The position numbers were made by a program, and so were the translations under genes. DNA of 15,027 nucleotides from Ruminococcus difficilis (GTDB taxonomy: Bacteria > Bacillota_A > Clostridia > Oscillospirales > Acutalibacteraceae): NCBI RefSeq assembly GCF_016680995.1, contig NZ_JAEQMG010000095.1, positions 1-15,027 of the forward strand, given 5' to 3'. Shown piece after piece: positions 1 to 6,910 of this stretch (positions are counted from its first letter, which is position 1; the number at the start of each line of letters is the position of its first letter). A model generated the notes under the pieces. The model had not been told where the DNA came from, ran no database searches, and worked only from the letters and a program-made list of their open reading frames with translations.

Positions 1-139
1 ATACAGCCTTTTGACAAAACAATTTTTTGCTTACAAATTGCTTAAATGTTTTTTGCGCAGGCTGAATTGTTTAGAGTACAAGCCAAAAATGAAATCACTT
101 CGCATTTATGGTAAAATAATCATACCAAACAGCTTATTC

Positions 140-168
140 AAAGGAGTATCCCCGTGATACTCCTTTTT
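140..168 (+). terminator. Factor-independent terminator upstream of tRNA-Ser
   Basis: A perfect 11-bp stem (AAAGGAGTATC at 140-150 with GATACTCCTTT at 156-166) closes a 5-nt loop (CCCGT) and runs into a T tract. It probably ends a transcript that starts to the left of the window. The AAAGGAG in the left arm resembles a ribosome binding site, but no start codon follows, so I read it only as stem. Bases 1-139 are AT-rich and I see no gene in them. Confidence 0.8.
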
Positions 169-182
169 CTTTTGTAATTCAC

Positions 183-211
183 TTGACATTTCGAGCAAAA
201 AAGGGTAAAAT
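183..211 (+). promoter_or_regulatory. Sigma-A-type promoter of tRNA-Ser
   Basis: TTGACA at 183-188 and TAAAAT at 206-211 are separated by 17 bp. The predicted transcription start lies about 10 bp before the mature tRNA 5' end. Because the terminator at 140-168 lies just upstream, the tRNA is probably an independent unit. Confidence 0.75.
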
Positions 212-227
212 AGATAAGGTTGAATAC

Positions 228-316
228 GGAGACGTATCGAAGTGGTCATAACGGGGCTGACTCGAAATCAGTTAGGGAGCAATCCCCCGCGGGTTCGAAT
301 CCCGCCGTCTCCGCCA
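228..316 (+). tRNA. tRNA-Ser (anticodon CGA, reads UCG)
   Basis: The 7-bp acceptor stem is GGAGACG (228-234) with CGTCTCC (306-312), followed by discriminator G313 and an encoded CCA (314-316). The anticodon loop is 261-267 with CGA at 263-265. A long variable arm (about 274-288) marks a class II tRNA, as expected for serine. The T arm is GCGGG/CCGC-type at 289-305 around the TTCGAAT loop. Length is 89 nt including CCA. All arms pair well, so it looks functional. Confidence 0.95.
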
Positions 317-405
317 GAAACGCCTTACTGACGTAAGGTTCAAAGAAGAAAGAATAATGAATAAAGAATAAATAATAATCAGATGAACCCATAGGGCGTT
401 TCTGG
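314..405. repeat. Composite inverted repeat abutting the tRNA-Ser 3' end
   Basis: An 11-bp perfect inverted repeat, CCAGAAACGCC (314-324) and GGCGTTTCTGG (395-405), encloses two further stems: CCTTAC/GTAAGG around a TGAC loop (323-338) and GGTTCA/TGAACC (337-342 with 384-389). The inner part (343-380) is an AT-rich run of GAATAA/AATAA words, and related words recur in inverted orientation at 406-452 (TATTCACTATTC, TTTATTC). The left arm uses the CCA of the tRNA. No long T tract directly follows the outer stem, so it is not a standard terminator. It could be a remnant of a small palindromic mobile repeat or a structured RNA; what it does is unknown. Confidence 0.6.
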
Positions 406-483
406 TGTATTATTCACTATTCTTTATTCTTTTTTCTTTATTCTTTTTTTTTCTTTAAAATTCAATAAAGGTTATTGGCTATT

Positions 484-842
484 ATGAAATACGAAAACGC
501 GCTTTTGGAAAAATCTTTGCACTTCGCCGCACGAATCGTTAAGCTCTATCAATACTTGTCCAAAGAGAAAAAGGAAAGCATTATTTCCAAACAAATCATT
601 CGAAGCGGAACATCATCGGAGCAAATGCAAACGAAGCGGTTTACGGAGTCAGTCATGCGGACTTTATTGCAAAGCTGCAAATATCACTAAAGGAAACGGC
701 CGAAACAGAGTATTGGTTGCGATTATTGCTTTTAACAGAATATTTAGATGAAAAGCAAGCAAAATCATTAATTGACGACTGTTTGGAAATCAAACGGATT
801 CTGATATCTTCTTTGAAAACCGCGAAGAATGGAAAGACTTGA
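484..842 (+). pseudogene. Four-helix-bundle protein (S23 / 23S rRNA intervening-sequence family), frameshifted
   Basis: The first 44 codons, from ATG at 484, read as the N-terminal half of the S23/IVP four-helix-bundle family (MKYENALLEKS..., then KQIIRSGTS). The family motif RSGTSIGANANEA continues only in another frame: at 610-620 the DNA reads ACATCATCGGA where one extra base would give T-S-I-G. From 618 the second frame stays open to TGA at 840-842 (GANANEAVYGVSHADF...LKTAKNGKT). Restoring one base gives about 119 residues, the usual family size. AAAGG at 467-471 is a weak ribosome binding site; a TTG at 475 lies too close to it. Family members occur as ORFs inside 23S rRNA intervening sequences and as free-standing genes; their function is not established. 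The break is either a real recent mutation or a base error. Confidence 0.8.
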
Positions 843-910
843 TACGGGTTCACTACCCTCAGCGGTTTTTGGAAAATACATCTTTTTTGCTCATCCTTGC
901 CAAAAACGAA

Positions 911-942
911 AATCCTGTCACGAAAGTGGCGGGATTTTTGCT
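911..942 (+). terminator. Terminator before the LtrA-like gene
   Basis: AATCCTGTCAC (911-921) pairs with GTGGCGGGATT (926-936), with two G-T pairs, around a GAAA tetraloop. T runs follow at 935-939 and 942-946. It separates the S23-like pseudogene from the next promoter. Confidence 0.8.
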
Positions 943-953
943 TTTTGTTCCGA

Positions 954-982
954 TTGACTTATCACGATATAAATGATAGTAT
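954..982 (+). promoter_or_regulatory. Promoter of the LtrA-like gene
   Basis: TTGACT (954-959) and TAGTAT (977-982) are separated by 17 bp. They lie just after a terminator and about 50 bp before the ATG at 1032. Confidence 0.6.
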
Positions 983-1031
983 ATATTTAGATTAATTTCT
1001 GTACACATTCCATTTTTACGAAGGTGAAAGC

Positions 1032-2162
1032 ATGTTGGAGCTGAAAAAAGAGAAGAAGGTCGAATATCTTGAGCTGATATACGACCTTATATTTGTATTT
1101 ATCATCGGGCGCAATAACTCCCTTTTGCACCACGTCGATAACGGTTACGTGACCCAAGGGAATTTCCTTGCCTATGTGCTTTGCACCCTCGCGGTGATCC
1201 AGATTTGGAACTTTACGACATTCTACATTAATATATATGGCAGAAACGGAGTCCGCGACCACGTCTTTCTTTTTATCAATATGTACCTGCTCTACCATAT
1301 GGCTGTCGGAATATCCGTAGGGTGGGAGAGCGCGTTCTACCACTTCAATATCGCGTGGATGCTGATTCTCGTCAATATCGCCGTGCAGCACCTCATCGAA
1401 CTGCGAAACCAGAAGGACGCTCCGTGGGAGACCATGCAGCTCAAGCGTAAGGCGGCGATTCTCTTCACGGAAGCCGCTCTCGTAGGCGTCCATATACTTG
1501 TTTTCACCTTCACAGGCGTTTCGATCGCCTATGTGCCGATCGTGTTCGGAATAGTCGCGACGATCCTCTCGGGCAATCTCAACAGAATGGTGCCCGTGGA
1601 TTTTGCCCATCTTTCCGAGCGTGCGATGCTCTACGTAGTGTTCACCTTCGGCGAGATGATCATATCTCTATCCTCATATTTCACGGGAGAAATCACGGTA
1701 AGCGAAATTTATTTCTCGACCATGGGTTTTCTCATCGTCGTCGGTTTGCTGCTTTCCTATGGGATTCTGTACAACAGGATCATCGACCGCGAAACCATAA
1801 CAAACGGTACGGGTTATATGATGATACACGTCTTTATGATATTCGCACTCAACAATATTTCCGTCGCGCTGGAGTTCATGCGTGACGGGGAAGTGAACCT
1901 GTTCCAAAAGACGGTGCTTCTTGTCGGTTCAATGGTGCTATATTTCACATTCATGTTCCTGACTGAGAAGTACGCCAAGCGCAAATGCGCCTTTACCCGC
2001 AAGTCAGTTCTGCTTCTCTGTGTGCTCGGGCTCAGCTTTGTAGCGCTGATGCTCCTGTTCCGCGAGATGATGTACGTCAACATTGTGATTACTGTGCTGT
2101 ATGTCTATGCTATCTTCTTTATTCTGTTCGTACAGGGCAGAAAAGCTGAAACCACCCTGTGA
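1032..2162 (+). CDS. LtrA-family (low temperature requirement A-like) integral membrane protein
   Basis: The 376-residue protein is hydrophobic, with roughly nine to ten predicted membrane segments. It carries family signatures: an N-terminal VEYLELIYDLIFVFIIG (about 10-26), like the VELFFDLVFV motif of LtrA proteins; a GRNGVRDHVFLF stretch near 70-81 that matches the family's second conserved block; and an ERAMLYVVFTFGEMIISL segment near 197-214. LtrA was named from a Listeria cold-growth mutant, and its biochemical role is not established. The start is ATG 1032, preceded by GAAGGTG at 1020-1026. It has its own promoter and is a single-gene unit. Its stop codon directly abuts the stop of the convergent deacetylase, with no terminator hairpin between them. 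Family membership is fairly sure; function is unknown. Confidence 0.8.
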   Translation: MLELKKEKKVEYLELIYDLIFVFIIGRNNSLLHHVDNGYVTQGNFLAYVLCTLAVIQIWNFTTFYINIYGRNGVRDHVFLFINMYLLYHMAVGISVGWESAFYHFNIAWMLILVNIAVQHLIELRNQKDAPWETMQLKRKAAILFTEAALVGVHILVFTFTGVSIAYVPIVFGIVATILSGNLNRMVPVDFAHLSERAMLYVVFTFGEMIISLSSYFTGEITVSEIYFSTMGFLIVVGLLLSYGILYNRIIDRETITNGTGYMMIHVFMIFALNNISVALEFMRDGEVNLFQKTVLLVGSMVLYFTFMFLTEKYAKRKCAFTRKSVLLLCVLGLSFVALMLLFREMMYVNIVITVLYVYAIFFILFVQGRKAETTL

Positions 2163-2906
2163 TCACGCTTCGTAAAGCTCGCGGTTAGTGACAAAGCGTA
2201 TGTCCTTTGCGTGCGATACGGTTTGAAACAGACGCTCTATGTGCTCATAGCAGCCGAGTTTTGTGCCGTAATCCAGCTCGTAGCTGTGCCCCCAGAGAAC
2301 GAATACCATGTCGTCATTGCCCGCTGGCGTGTTAATGAATTTGTTGAGCAGCTCGTCCGAGAAGGGGTCTGTGTGGCGGCAGGTCGGCATAAGTATCAGC
2401 TCATTTCGATTGAAGGAAAAGTCCTTCGGGCGTTCGCGCGAAACCCTCCTCGCGTACAGTGCGCCGTTTCGTTTCAGCGCTTCAATGACGTTTCCATTAA
2501 AGGTGTCCTTAGGGAAGGCATGCCCGACAACACGATATCCGAACAGCTCGGACAATCTCTCGAAATCCTGTGTGATTTCTTCCTCAGTCTGCTCTTTTGT
2601 CAGATCCGACTGAACAAGATGATGCGTTCCGTGGCTCGCGATCTCGACGTTCGAGCTTGAGTAGAGACTGAGCGCGTCCTTTTCGGTGAGAATATAGTGG
2701 TTGACGTAAAGCTCGGGGTGAAGAATGTCTTTCTCAGCGGCGCTTTTTCCGCCGTTTCCGACGCGCTTAATGTAGCTTTTCCGTCCGAATATTCCGCTGC
2801 TGATGTTGAATGTACCCTTGACTCCGTATTTTTCCATCAGCGCAATAAGGCGGCAGTCCTGTTCGGTGCCGTCGTCAAATGACAGCGTGAAGAGCTTTTG
2901 CCCCAT
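2163..2906 (-). CDS. Polysaccharide deacetylase family (NodB-domain) protein
   Basis: The 247-residue protein has a NodB-type carbohydrate esterase 4 layout. Motif 1 is TLSFDDG (7-13), with D11 as the likely base and D12 as a metal ligand. Motif 2 is SHGTHH (91-96), with H92 and H96 as the metal ligands. An FPKDTFNGNV stretch (131-140) stands where RxPxGxxN-like motif 3 normally lies but lacks its arginine. LWGHSYELD (204-212), with H207, fits the late catalytic histidine motif. There is no signal peptide or membrane anchor, so it is probably cytoplasmic, unlike the cell-wall deacetylases. The substrate is therefore uncertain; a small sugar or an intracellular glycan precursor is possible. 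The start is supported by AAGGAGA upstream. It has a near-consensus promoter at 2941-2969. Confidence 0.85.
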   Translation of the reverse strand: MGQKLFTLSFDDGTEQDCRLIALMEKYGVKGTFNISSGIFGRKSYIKRVGNGGKSAAEKDILHPELYVNHYILTEKDALSLYSSSNVEIASHGTHHLVQSDLTKEQTEEEITQDFERLSELFGYRVVGHAFPKDTFNGNVIEALKRNGALYARRVSRERPKDFSFNRNELILMPTCRHTDPFSDELLNKFINTPAGNDDMVFVLWGHSYELDYGTKLGCYEHIERLFQTVSHAKDIRFVTNRELYEA

Positions 2907-2940
2907 ATCTCATTCTCCTTATAAATAACCTTACGCAATT

Positions 2941-2969
2941 ATTTTAATCTCTATTGCAGTATGTGTCAA
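2941..2969 (-). promoter_or_regulatory. Promoter of the polysaccharide deacetylase gene
   Basis: On the minus strand a perfect TTGACA (2964-2969) and TAAAAT (2941-2946) are separated by 17 bp. They lie between the terminator of the upstream AraC gene and the deacetylase start, so the deacetylase is probably an independent transcript. Confidence 0.75.
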
Positions 2970-3002
2970 TACTGGCCGGGACGCGAAGGTTCGTTTTTTT
3001 GC

Positions 3003-3042
3003 CAAAAAAACTCTGCCCTGCGCAAAAGCACAGGACAGAGTT
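3003..3042 (-). terminator. Terminator of the AraC-family gene
   Basis: A 15-position stem with two mismatches (3009-3023 with 3028-3042) closes an AAAA loop (TTTT on the minus strand). On the minus strand it is followed by a run of seven to eight T (complement of 3003-3010). It lies 28 bp after the AraC stop codon. Confidence 0.85.
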
Positions 3043-3070
3043 CCAGCGTATAGGAGTCGAAAACGGGGAA

Positions 3071-4075
3071 TTAATCATTTTTGTTTTTCAGTTTGGCTCT
3101 GCGGCGGTATTCAAGCGGATTCATTCCGTAATACTTCTTAAAGCAGATTCCAAACTTGGTCTGGCTGCGGAAGCCGACCTTTAGTGAAATTTCAAGCACC
3201 TTCAATGTGGTGTTTTCCAAGAGGTTAGCGGCCTTTTCCATTCTGATATTGTTCTGGTACTCGTGATAGCCTAAACCAAAGTAGCCGCGGAAGTAGCTCT
3301 TAAGGCTTGTTTCACTGATGCCAAAGCGCTGAGCAAGCTCCTTCGCGGAGTAGCGTACGCTCAGATCCTCACAGAGAATATCGCGTGTCTGTCTTGCAAT
3401 TTCCATCTGTGTATTTGTATAGTATTTGCGCTCAAGACCTACAGCTTCGTTATCATCATTTGCAATCAGAATCATAAGCTCCATTGCCTTGATTGAAATC
3501 ATATTGAACTTTGACTCTGACGCATAGCTCATGATTTCCCTGGCGATTTCCGTCATCTTCTTGTTGGTCTTGATAATTCTGGGTTCGGCTCTGTTAGTAA
3601 AAATATTATATATTTTTTCGGGAGCTGATTCTGAGTCGCTGTAATCCTTCATTTTATTCAGCCATTTTGAGTTAAGGAAAACATAAAACTGGAAGCCTTC
3701 AAAATCACCGCTGAAAATACGCATAGCTTTTGTAGGGTGCTCACAGTTTATTGAGATTTCTCCGCCTGAAATATAATATTGGTGGTTATTTGTCAGTGTG
3801 GTTTCGCATCTGCCTTTGTTGCAATAGGTGATTTTTATGCGTTCGAGAGGTATATGTGAAAAGATTTCCGCATCTGAACTAATAATAATGTCTTCATCAA
3901 AGGAAAAAGAATACCTGTCGAAAGCCAATCCGGAATCTATAATGTAGAAAATTACCGTTCCGGTAAGATCTCCGTTGTTATTAAGAAACCTTATAGTGCC
4001 GGTGTGTTTTTTCTCGTCAAATTCGGTTACTGCATTTGGGATATTGTTGCAATACTGCATAACGAAATTTTTCAT
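3071..4075 (-). CDS. AraC/XylS-family transcriptional regulator
   Basis: The 334-residue protein has a C-terminal double helix-turn-helix domain (about 225-330). The first HTH is YSAKELAQRFGISETSLKSYFRGYFG (242-267). The second includes VLEISLKVGFRSQTKFGICFKKYYGMNPLEYRR (293-325), which matches the AraC signature IAxxxGFxSxSxFxxxFKKxxGxxPxxYR. The N-terminal part has cupin-like sensing-domain features, including RIKITYCNKGRCETTL (79-94) and YYISGGEISIN (100-110), as in clostridial AraC proteins with an effector-binding N-domain. The effector is unknown. GAGG lies 6 nt before the ATG. The gene is monocistronic with its own promoter and terminator. It is divergent from the beta-helix lipoprotein gene, which makes that gene a plausible target (inference). 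Confidence 0.92.
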   Translation of the reverse strand: MKNFVMQYCNNIPNAVTEFDEKKHTGTIRFLNNNGDLTGTVIFYIIDSGLAFDRYSFSFDEDIIISSDAEIFSHIPLERIKITYCNKGRCETTLTNNHQYYISGGEISINCEHPTKAMRIFSGDFEGFQFYVFLNSKWLNKMKDYSDSESAPEKIYNIFTNRAEPRIIKTNKKMTEIAREIMSYASESKFNMISIKAMELMILIANDDNEAVGLERKYYTNTQMEIARQTRDILCEDLSVRYSAKELAQRFGISETSLKSYFRGYFGLGYHEYQNNIRMEKAANLLENTTLKVLEISLKVGFRSQTKFGICFKKYYGMNPLEYRRRAKLKNKND

Positions 4076-4527
4076 AAACTACCTCAGGTACTCCTTCTTT
4101 CTTTCAACCCTCTATTTCATTTTTTACCCTTTGATACATATTATACATAAACAGTCGTGTTTTGTCGCCTAACAAACGAAAAAATTCTCCCTAATAGCAA
4201 TGAAATAGAAAAAATGGCAGGAAGTATTCACCAAAAATATCACATCTTATTGTGCAAACTAACCATATTTTTGATTATTTAAAAATCTAATTATTTTAGT
4301 ATTCATTGCTCCAAAAATAACTTTACGTCAAGAATGCCAAGAGTGGGGCAGATTATTCGCGGAAAAAATACATAAATATAGAAAATTTTCTTGTTTTCTA
4401 GCGGTTAACAGCTTTTTTTCAGAATAGCTGTCAAAATGATGTTATAAATTTCAAAAATGTATATTTATTTAAGGTTTTTTTAATATTCAGGAATTAAAAT
4501 AAAGACAAATTAAAGGAGGTAAGCGTT
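4076..4527. other. AT-rich divergent intergenic region between the AraC gene and the lipoprotein gene
   Basis: This 452-bp stretch holds no convincing gene. It contains the AraC promoter (4140-4168), a palindrome AGAAAATTTTCT (4380-4391), an inverted repeat TAGAAAA/TTTTCTA (4379-4385 and 4395-4401), an inverted repeat ACAGCT/AGCTGT (4408-4413 and 4426-4431), and AAAGGAGGT (4512-4520) before the lipoprotein start. I could not find a clean promoter for the lipoprotein; a TATAAA near 4442 has no good -35 box. The distance is longer than core promoters need, which leaves room for regulator sites or a long leader. I see no riboswitch I recognise. Confidence 0.6.
4140..4168 (-). promoter_or_regulatory. 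Promoter of the AraC-family gene
   Basis: On the minus strand a perfect TATAAT (4140-4145) lies 17 bp from GCGACA (4163-4168), a 4/6 match to TTGACA. The position is about 65 bp before the ATG of the regulator. Confidence 0.6.
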
Positions 4528-5979
4528 ATGAAAGCCAAAATCAGCAAATCTTATATGATATTAATATCCCTTTTAACTGCGGTGGCTGCAGCGGTTTCAA
4601 TCAGCGGCTGCGGCAATCAGTTTTCGTCAGTCGCGGAGACAACAACTCAGAGCGGAACCACACAAGCGGCGACCTCGGCTGAAACCACCCAGGCAGCGTC
4701 AACGGCGGCTCAGACAAAACGGCTTGCCGAGAGCGATATCACTATTAAGGATACGATATCGAACAGTGAGGACGGCGCTCACGCGATAACCGCGGACGGC
4801 GAGGAAGCGTCCTACAGCAACATTCTTGTTACAAAGACAGGCGAAGCCGACGGCGACGAAGCTGATTTTTACGGCGAGAACGCGGCGATATTCGCTACAA
4901 ACGGCGGTACCCTCAATCTCAGCGAGATGGTTGTCAAGACAGACGGAAAGCACGCTAACGCCGTTTTCAGCTACGGAGAGGGCACGATCGTCAATATTTC
5001 TGATTCCTACATCAACACCACGGGCAACTGCTCGGGCGGTCTGATGACGACAGGCGGCGGCACGATGAACGCCGCAAATCTCACAATCGAAACCTCGGGC
5101 AATTCTTCTGCGGCAATCCGTTCTGACAGAGGCGGCGGCACCGTGAATGTAAACGGCGGCTACTATTCCACGAGCGGCACAGGCTCGCCGGTAATTTACT
5201 CAACCGCCGATATAACCGTCAGCGACGCCGAGATGGTTTCGACCGCTTCGCAGGGCGTTGTCGTAGAGGGCAAGAACTCGGTAACTCTCAACAACGTGAC
5301 TCTCACAGCCGACAACAACAAGAAGAACAGCGATAAGTCGAGCTATTATCAGGCGGTAATGATTTATCAGTCTATGTCCGGCGACGCGGCACAGGGTCTG
5401 TCGGGCTTCACGATGAACGGCGGCAGTCTTGTAAACAAGAACGGCGACGTGTTCTTTGTCAATAACACGGCGACTGAAATCAATCTCAGCGACGCCTCAA
5501 TCACCAACGAAGGCGATGGCGTATTCCTCAGAGCTGCGGCGGCAGGCTGGGGCAAGGAAGGCTCAAACGGCGGTCAGGTGACTCTCAATGCCGAGAAGCA
5601 GACGATAAACGGAGATATGCTCGTAGACAGCGTATCTACGCTTAACCTGTATCTCAAGAGCGGCTCTAACTTTACAGGCGCGATCAATCCCGACGGTGCC
5701 GAGGGCAGCGTTTATGTAGAGGTCGAGAAGGGTTCCACATGGACTCTCACAGCCGATTCCTATATTTCATCGCTCACCTGCGACGCGGATTCGATCAACC
5801 TCAACGGTCACAAGCTCTATGTAGACGGCAAGGAATACACAGAGGGCACAGCATCTCAGGGTGAAGCGATCGAAATTAAGGTTTCAACTTCATCGGGCGG
5901 CCATGAAGCGCCTCCCGACGGCGGCGGTGCTCCCGGCGGAAACAAGCCCGAAGGCAATCCGCCCGCAAAGCCCGATTGA
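4528..5979 (+). CDS. Surface lipoprotein with a predicted right-handed beta-helix
   Basis: The 483-residue protein starts with a lipoprotein signal peptide: positive N-region (MKAKISK), hydrophobic core (9-25) and lipobox ISGC with Cys28. A Thr/Ala/Gln-rich linker (about 34-65) follows, typical of cell-wall-spanning tethers. Residues 126-262 form a run of repeated coils of about 23-27 residues, each opening with GG/GEG/GGG-T-(L/I/M/V)-N and ending in a short Ser/Gly turn. Less regular beta-helix-like sequence goes on to about 430. The tail (457-483) is Gly/Pro-rich. The fold is inferred from the repeats. Such proteins serve as adhesins, glycan-binding proteins or polysaccharide-active enzymes, and I see no clear catalytic motif. 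It has a near-perfect ribosome binding site (AAAGGAGGT, 4512-4520), its own terminator, and a divergent AraC gene upstream. Confidence 0.8.
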   Translation: MKAKISKSYMILISLLTAVAAAVSISGCGNQFSSVAETTTQSGTTQAATSAETTQAASTAAQTKRLAESDITIKDTISNSEDGAHAITADGEEASYSNILVTKTGEADGDEADFYGENAAIFATNGGTLNLSEMVVKTDGKHANAVFSYGEGTIVNISDSYINTTGNCSGGLMTTGGGTMNAANLTIETSGNSSAAIRSDRGGGTVNVNGGYYSTSGTGSPVIYSTADITVSDAEMVSTASQGVVVEGKNSVTLNNVTLTADNNKKNSDKSSYYQAVMIYQSMSGDAAQGLSGFTMNGGSLVNKNGDVFFVNNTATEINLSDASITNEGDGVFLRAAAAGWGKEGSNGGQVTLNAEKQTINGDMLVDSVSTLNLYLKSGSNFTGAINPDGAEGSVYVEVEKGSTWTLTADSYISSLTCDADSINLNGHKLYVDGKEYTEGTASQGEAIEIKVSTSSGGHEAPPDGGGAPGGNKPEGNPPAKPD

Positions 5980-5987
5980 CAGGCAAA

Positions 5988-6022
5988 AAATAACCGCAGT
6001 CCGTATAGGGCTGCGGTTTTCG
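5988..6022. terminator. Bidirectional terminator between convergent genes
   Basis: AACCGCAGTCC (5992-6002) pairs with GGGCTGCGGTT (6008-6018), an 11-bp stem with one T-G pair and a GTATA loop. A TTTT run follows on the plus strand and A5985-A5990 gives a T run on the minus strand. It can serve both the lipoprotein gene and the convergent DUF3021 gene. Confidence 0.85.
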
Positions 6023-6028
6023 TCTGTA

Positions 6029-6463
6029 TTATTCGCTTGTCTGTAGCTTTTTGAGCTGATCGGATAGCTTTTTTGATTGCCTATATTTTTGAAGCCACAT
6101 GATAAGCAGCGCGAGGATATAGATTACCAGCACGACCGCTCCGAGGATTACATAGAACAGCAGCGCGGGAATGCTGTCGTCGTCGGGCGGCGAAATGATA
6201 AAGAGAATAATGCACTCGATCAGCACAAGCTCGATCGCCTTTCGGATAATAAACTGACCGAGCGTCGGTTCTTTTCTGAAGAAGCTAACGCAGGTGGGCA
6301 GTACGCACAATCCCGCGAATGCCATCGGGCCGAAAAGCTGGTAGTAGTGAAGCTCTTCCGCGGGAGCGATGACCGCTCCGATTATGGCGCTTGCCGCGAG
6401 GATCAGCGTTGTCAGCAGAAAGAACAGCTGGACACGCGATATCAGAAATTCTTTTATGGTCAA
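6029..6463 (-). CDS. DUF3021 family four-helix membrane protein (partner of LytTR regulator)
   Basis: The 144-residue protein has four predicted membrane segments (about 12-33, 42-62, 73-91 and 99-123) and a basic C-terminal tail (125-140). This layout and its position directly after a LytTR gene fit the DUF3021 family. In streptococcal LytTR regulatory systems (for example HdrRM and BrsRM), the membrane partner holds back the LytTR regulator. By analogy this protein probably inhibits the regulator encoded just upstream; the signal is unknown. The only reasonable start is TTG at 6461-6463: the next Met is residue 47, and AAAGGAGA lies 8 nt upstream inside the end of the LytTR gene. One base separates the two coding regions, which suggests translational coupling. 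Confidence 0.85.
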   Translation of the reverse strand: MTIKEFLISRVQLFFLLTTLILAASAIIGAVIAPAEELHYYQLFGPMAFAGLCVLPTCVSFFRKEPTLGQFIIRKAIELVLIECIILFIISPPDDDSIPALLFYVILGAVVLVIYILALLIMWLQKYRQSKKLSDQLKKLQTSE

Positions 6464-6464
6464 A

Positions 6465-6908
6465 TCAACTTTCTCCTTTCAGGGCTTTTTTCAGCTCGGG
6501 AACGTATTTCCTCGAAATAATGACCTGCTCTCCTGAAAACAGCACTGCGGTGAAGCGGCTGTTCAGAGCGGGTTTGATAGAGCTGACCTTCATCAGATTG
6601 AGCAGCACGGATTTCGATACTCTGAGGAAATGCTTTTCTCTGAGTATTTCCTCAAGCTCGTACAGCTTCTGCTTTGTTTCATATTCGCGGTTTTTGCAGT
6701 ATATGAAGGTCTTGTTGTCCACCGATTCGATATAGAATATATCAGATACAGCGATCTCATACATTCTGTCGTCGGCGGTGCCCGTAAGCTGTCCCTGCCT
6801 TGATTTGACAAAGGCAACTATCTCGCGCACTTCGTCGCTGATTTCGTGACAGCGGATTTCGAGTATTTCGGGTTTGTCGCGTTCAATTCTGGTGATCTTT
6901 GTTTGCAT
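6465..6908 (-). CDS. LytTR-domain DNA-binding regulator (stand-alone)
   Basis: The 147-residue protein has a LytTR DNA-binding domain at about 48-143, with characteristic segments DIFYIESVDNKTFIY (56-70), FLRVSKSVLLNL (94-105) and VIISRKYVPELKKAL (129-143). It has no response-regulator receiver domain. Residues 1-45 are a short N-terminal extension, as in LytTR proteins paired with DUF3021. It starts 2 bp after the hydrolase stop and lacks a good ribosome binding site (only AGG about 14 nt upstream), so translation is probably coupled to the hydrolase. The DUF3021 gene follows after 1 bp. Likely targets are direct repeats upstream of the operon promoter (8322-8352). Family assignment is firm; the regulon is inferred. 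Confidence 0.92.
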   Translation of the reverse strand: MQTKITRIERDKPEILEIRCHEISDEVREIVAFVKSRQGQLTGTADDRMYEIAVSDIFYIESVDNKTFIYCKNREYETKQKLYELEEILREKHFLRVSKSVLLNLMKVSSIKPALNSRFTAVLFSGEQVIISRKYVPELKKALKGES

Positions 6909-6910
6909 AA

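Noticed and set aside
361..460. TTTATTC/GAATAA words as a CRISPR-like or simple tandem repeat array.
   Set aside because: Units are short, irregular and without unique spacers; better read as AT-rich arms of the palindromic element.
846..858. GGGTTCACTACCC resembles a tRNA T arm and could mark a tRNA remnant at the far end of an inserted element.
   Set aside because: Only a 3-bp stem, the loop does not fit TTCRANY, and there is no acceptor or other arm nearby.
314..867. CCAGAAACGCC (314) and AGCGGTTTTTGG (856) as terminal inverted repeats of a mobile element around the S23-like gene.
   Set aside because: The match needs gaps and several mismatches, and no target-site duplication is visible; the much better partner of the left arm is at 395-405.
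987..1610. A 207-residue open frame on the minus strand opposite the LtrA-like gene.
   Set aside because: Its translation is His/Asp/Glu-rich and resembles no family; it is the antisense shadow of a clear membrane protein gene.
4200..4527. A riboswitch upstream of the beta-helix lipoprotein.
   Set aside because: I find small inverted repeats but no conserved core of c-di-GMP, purine, THF or other familiar classes.
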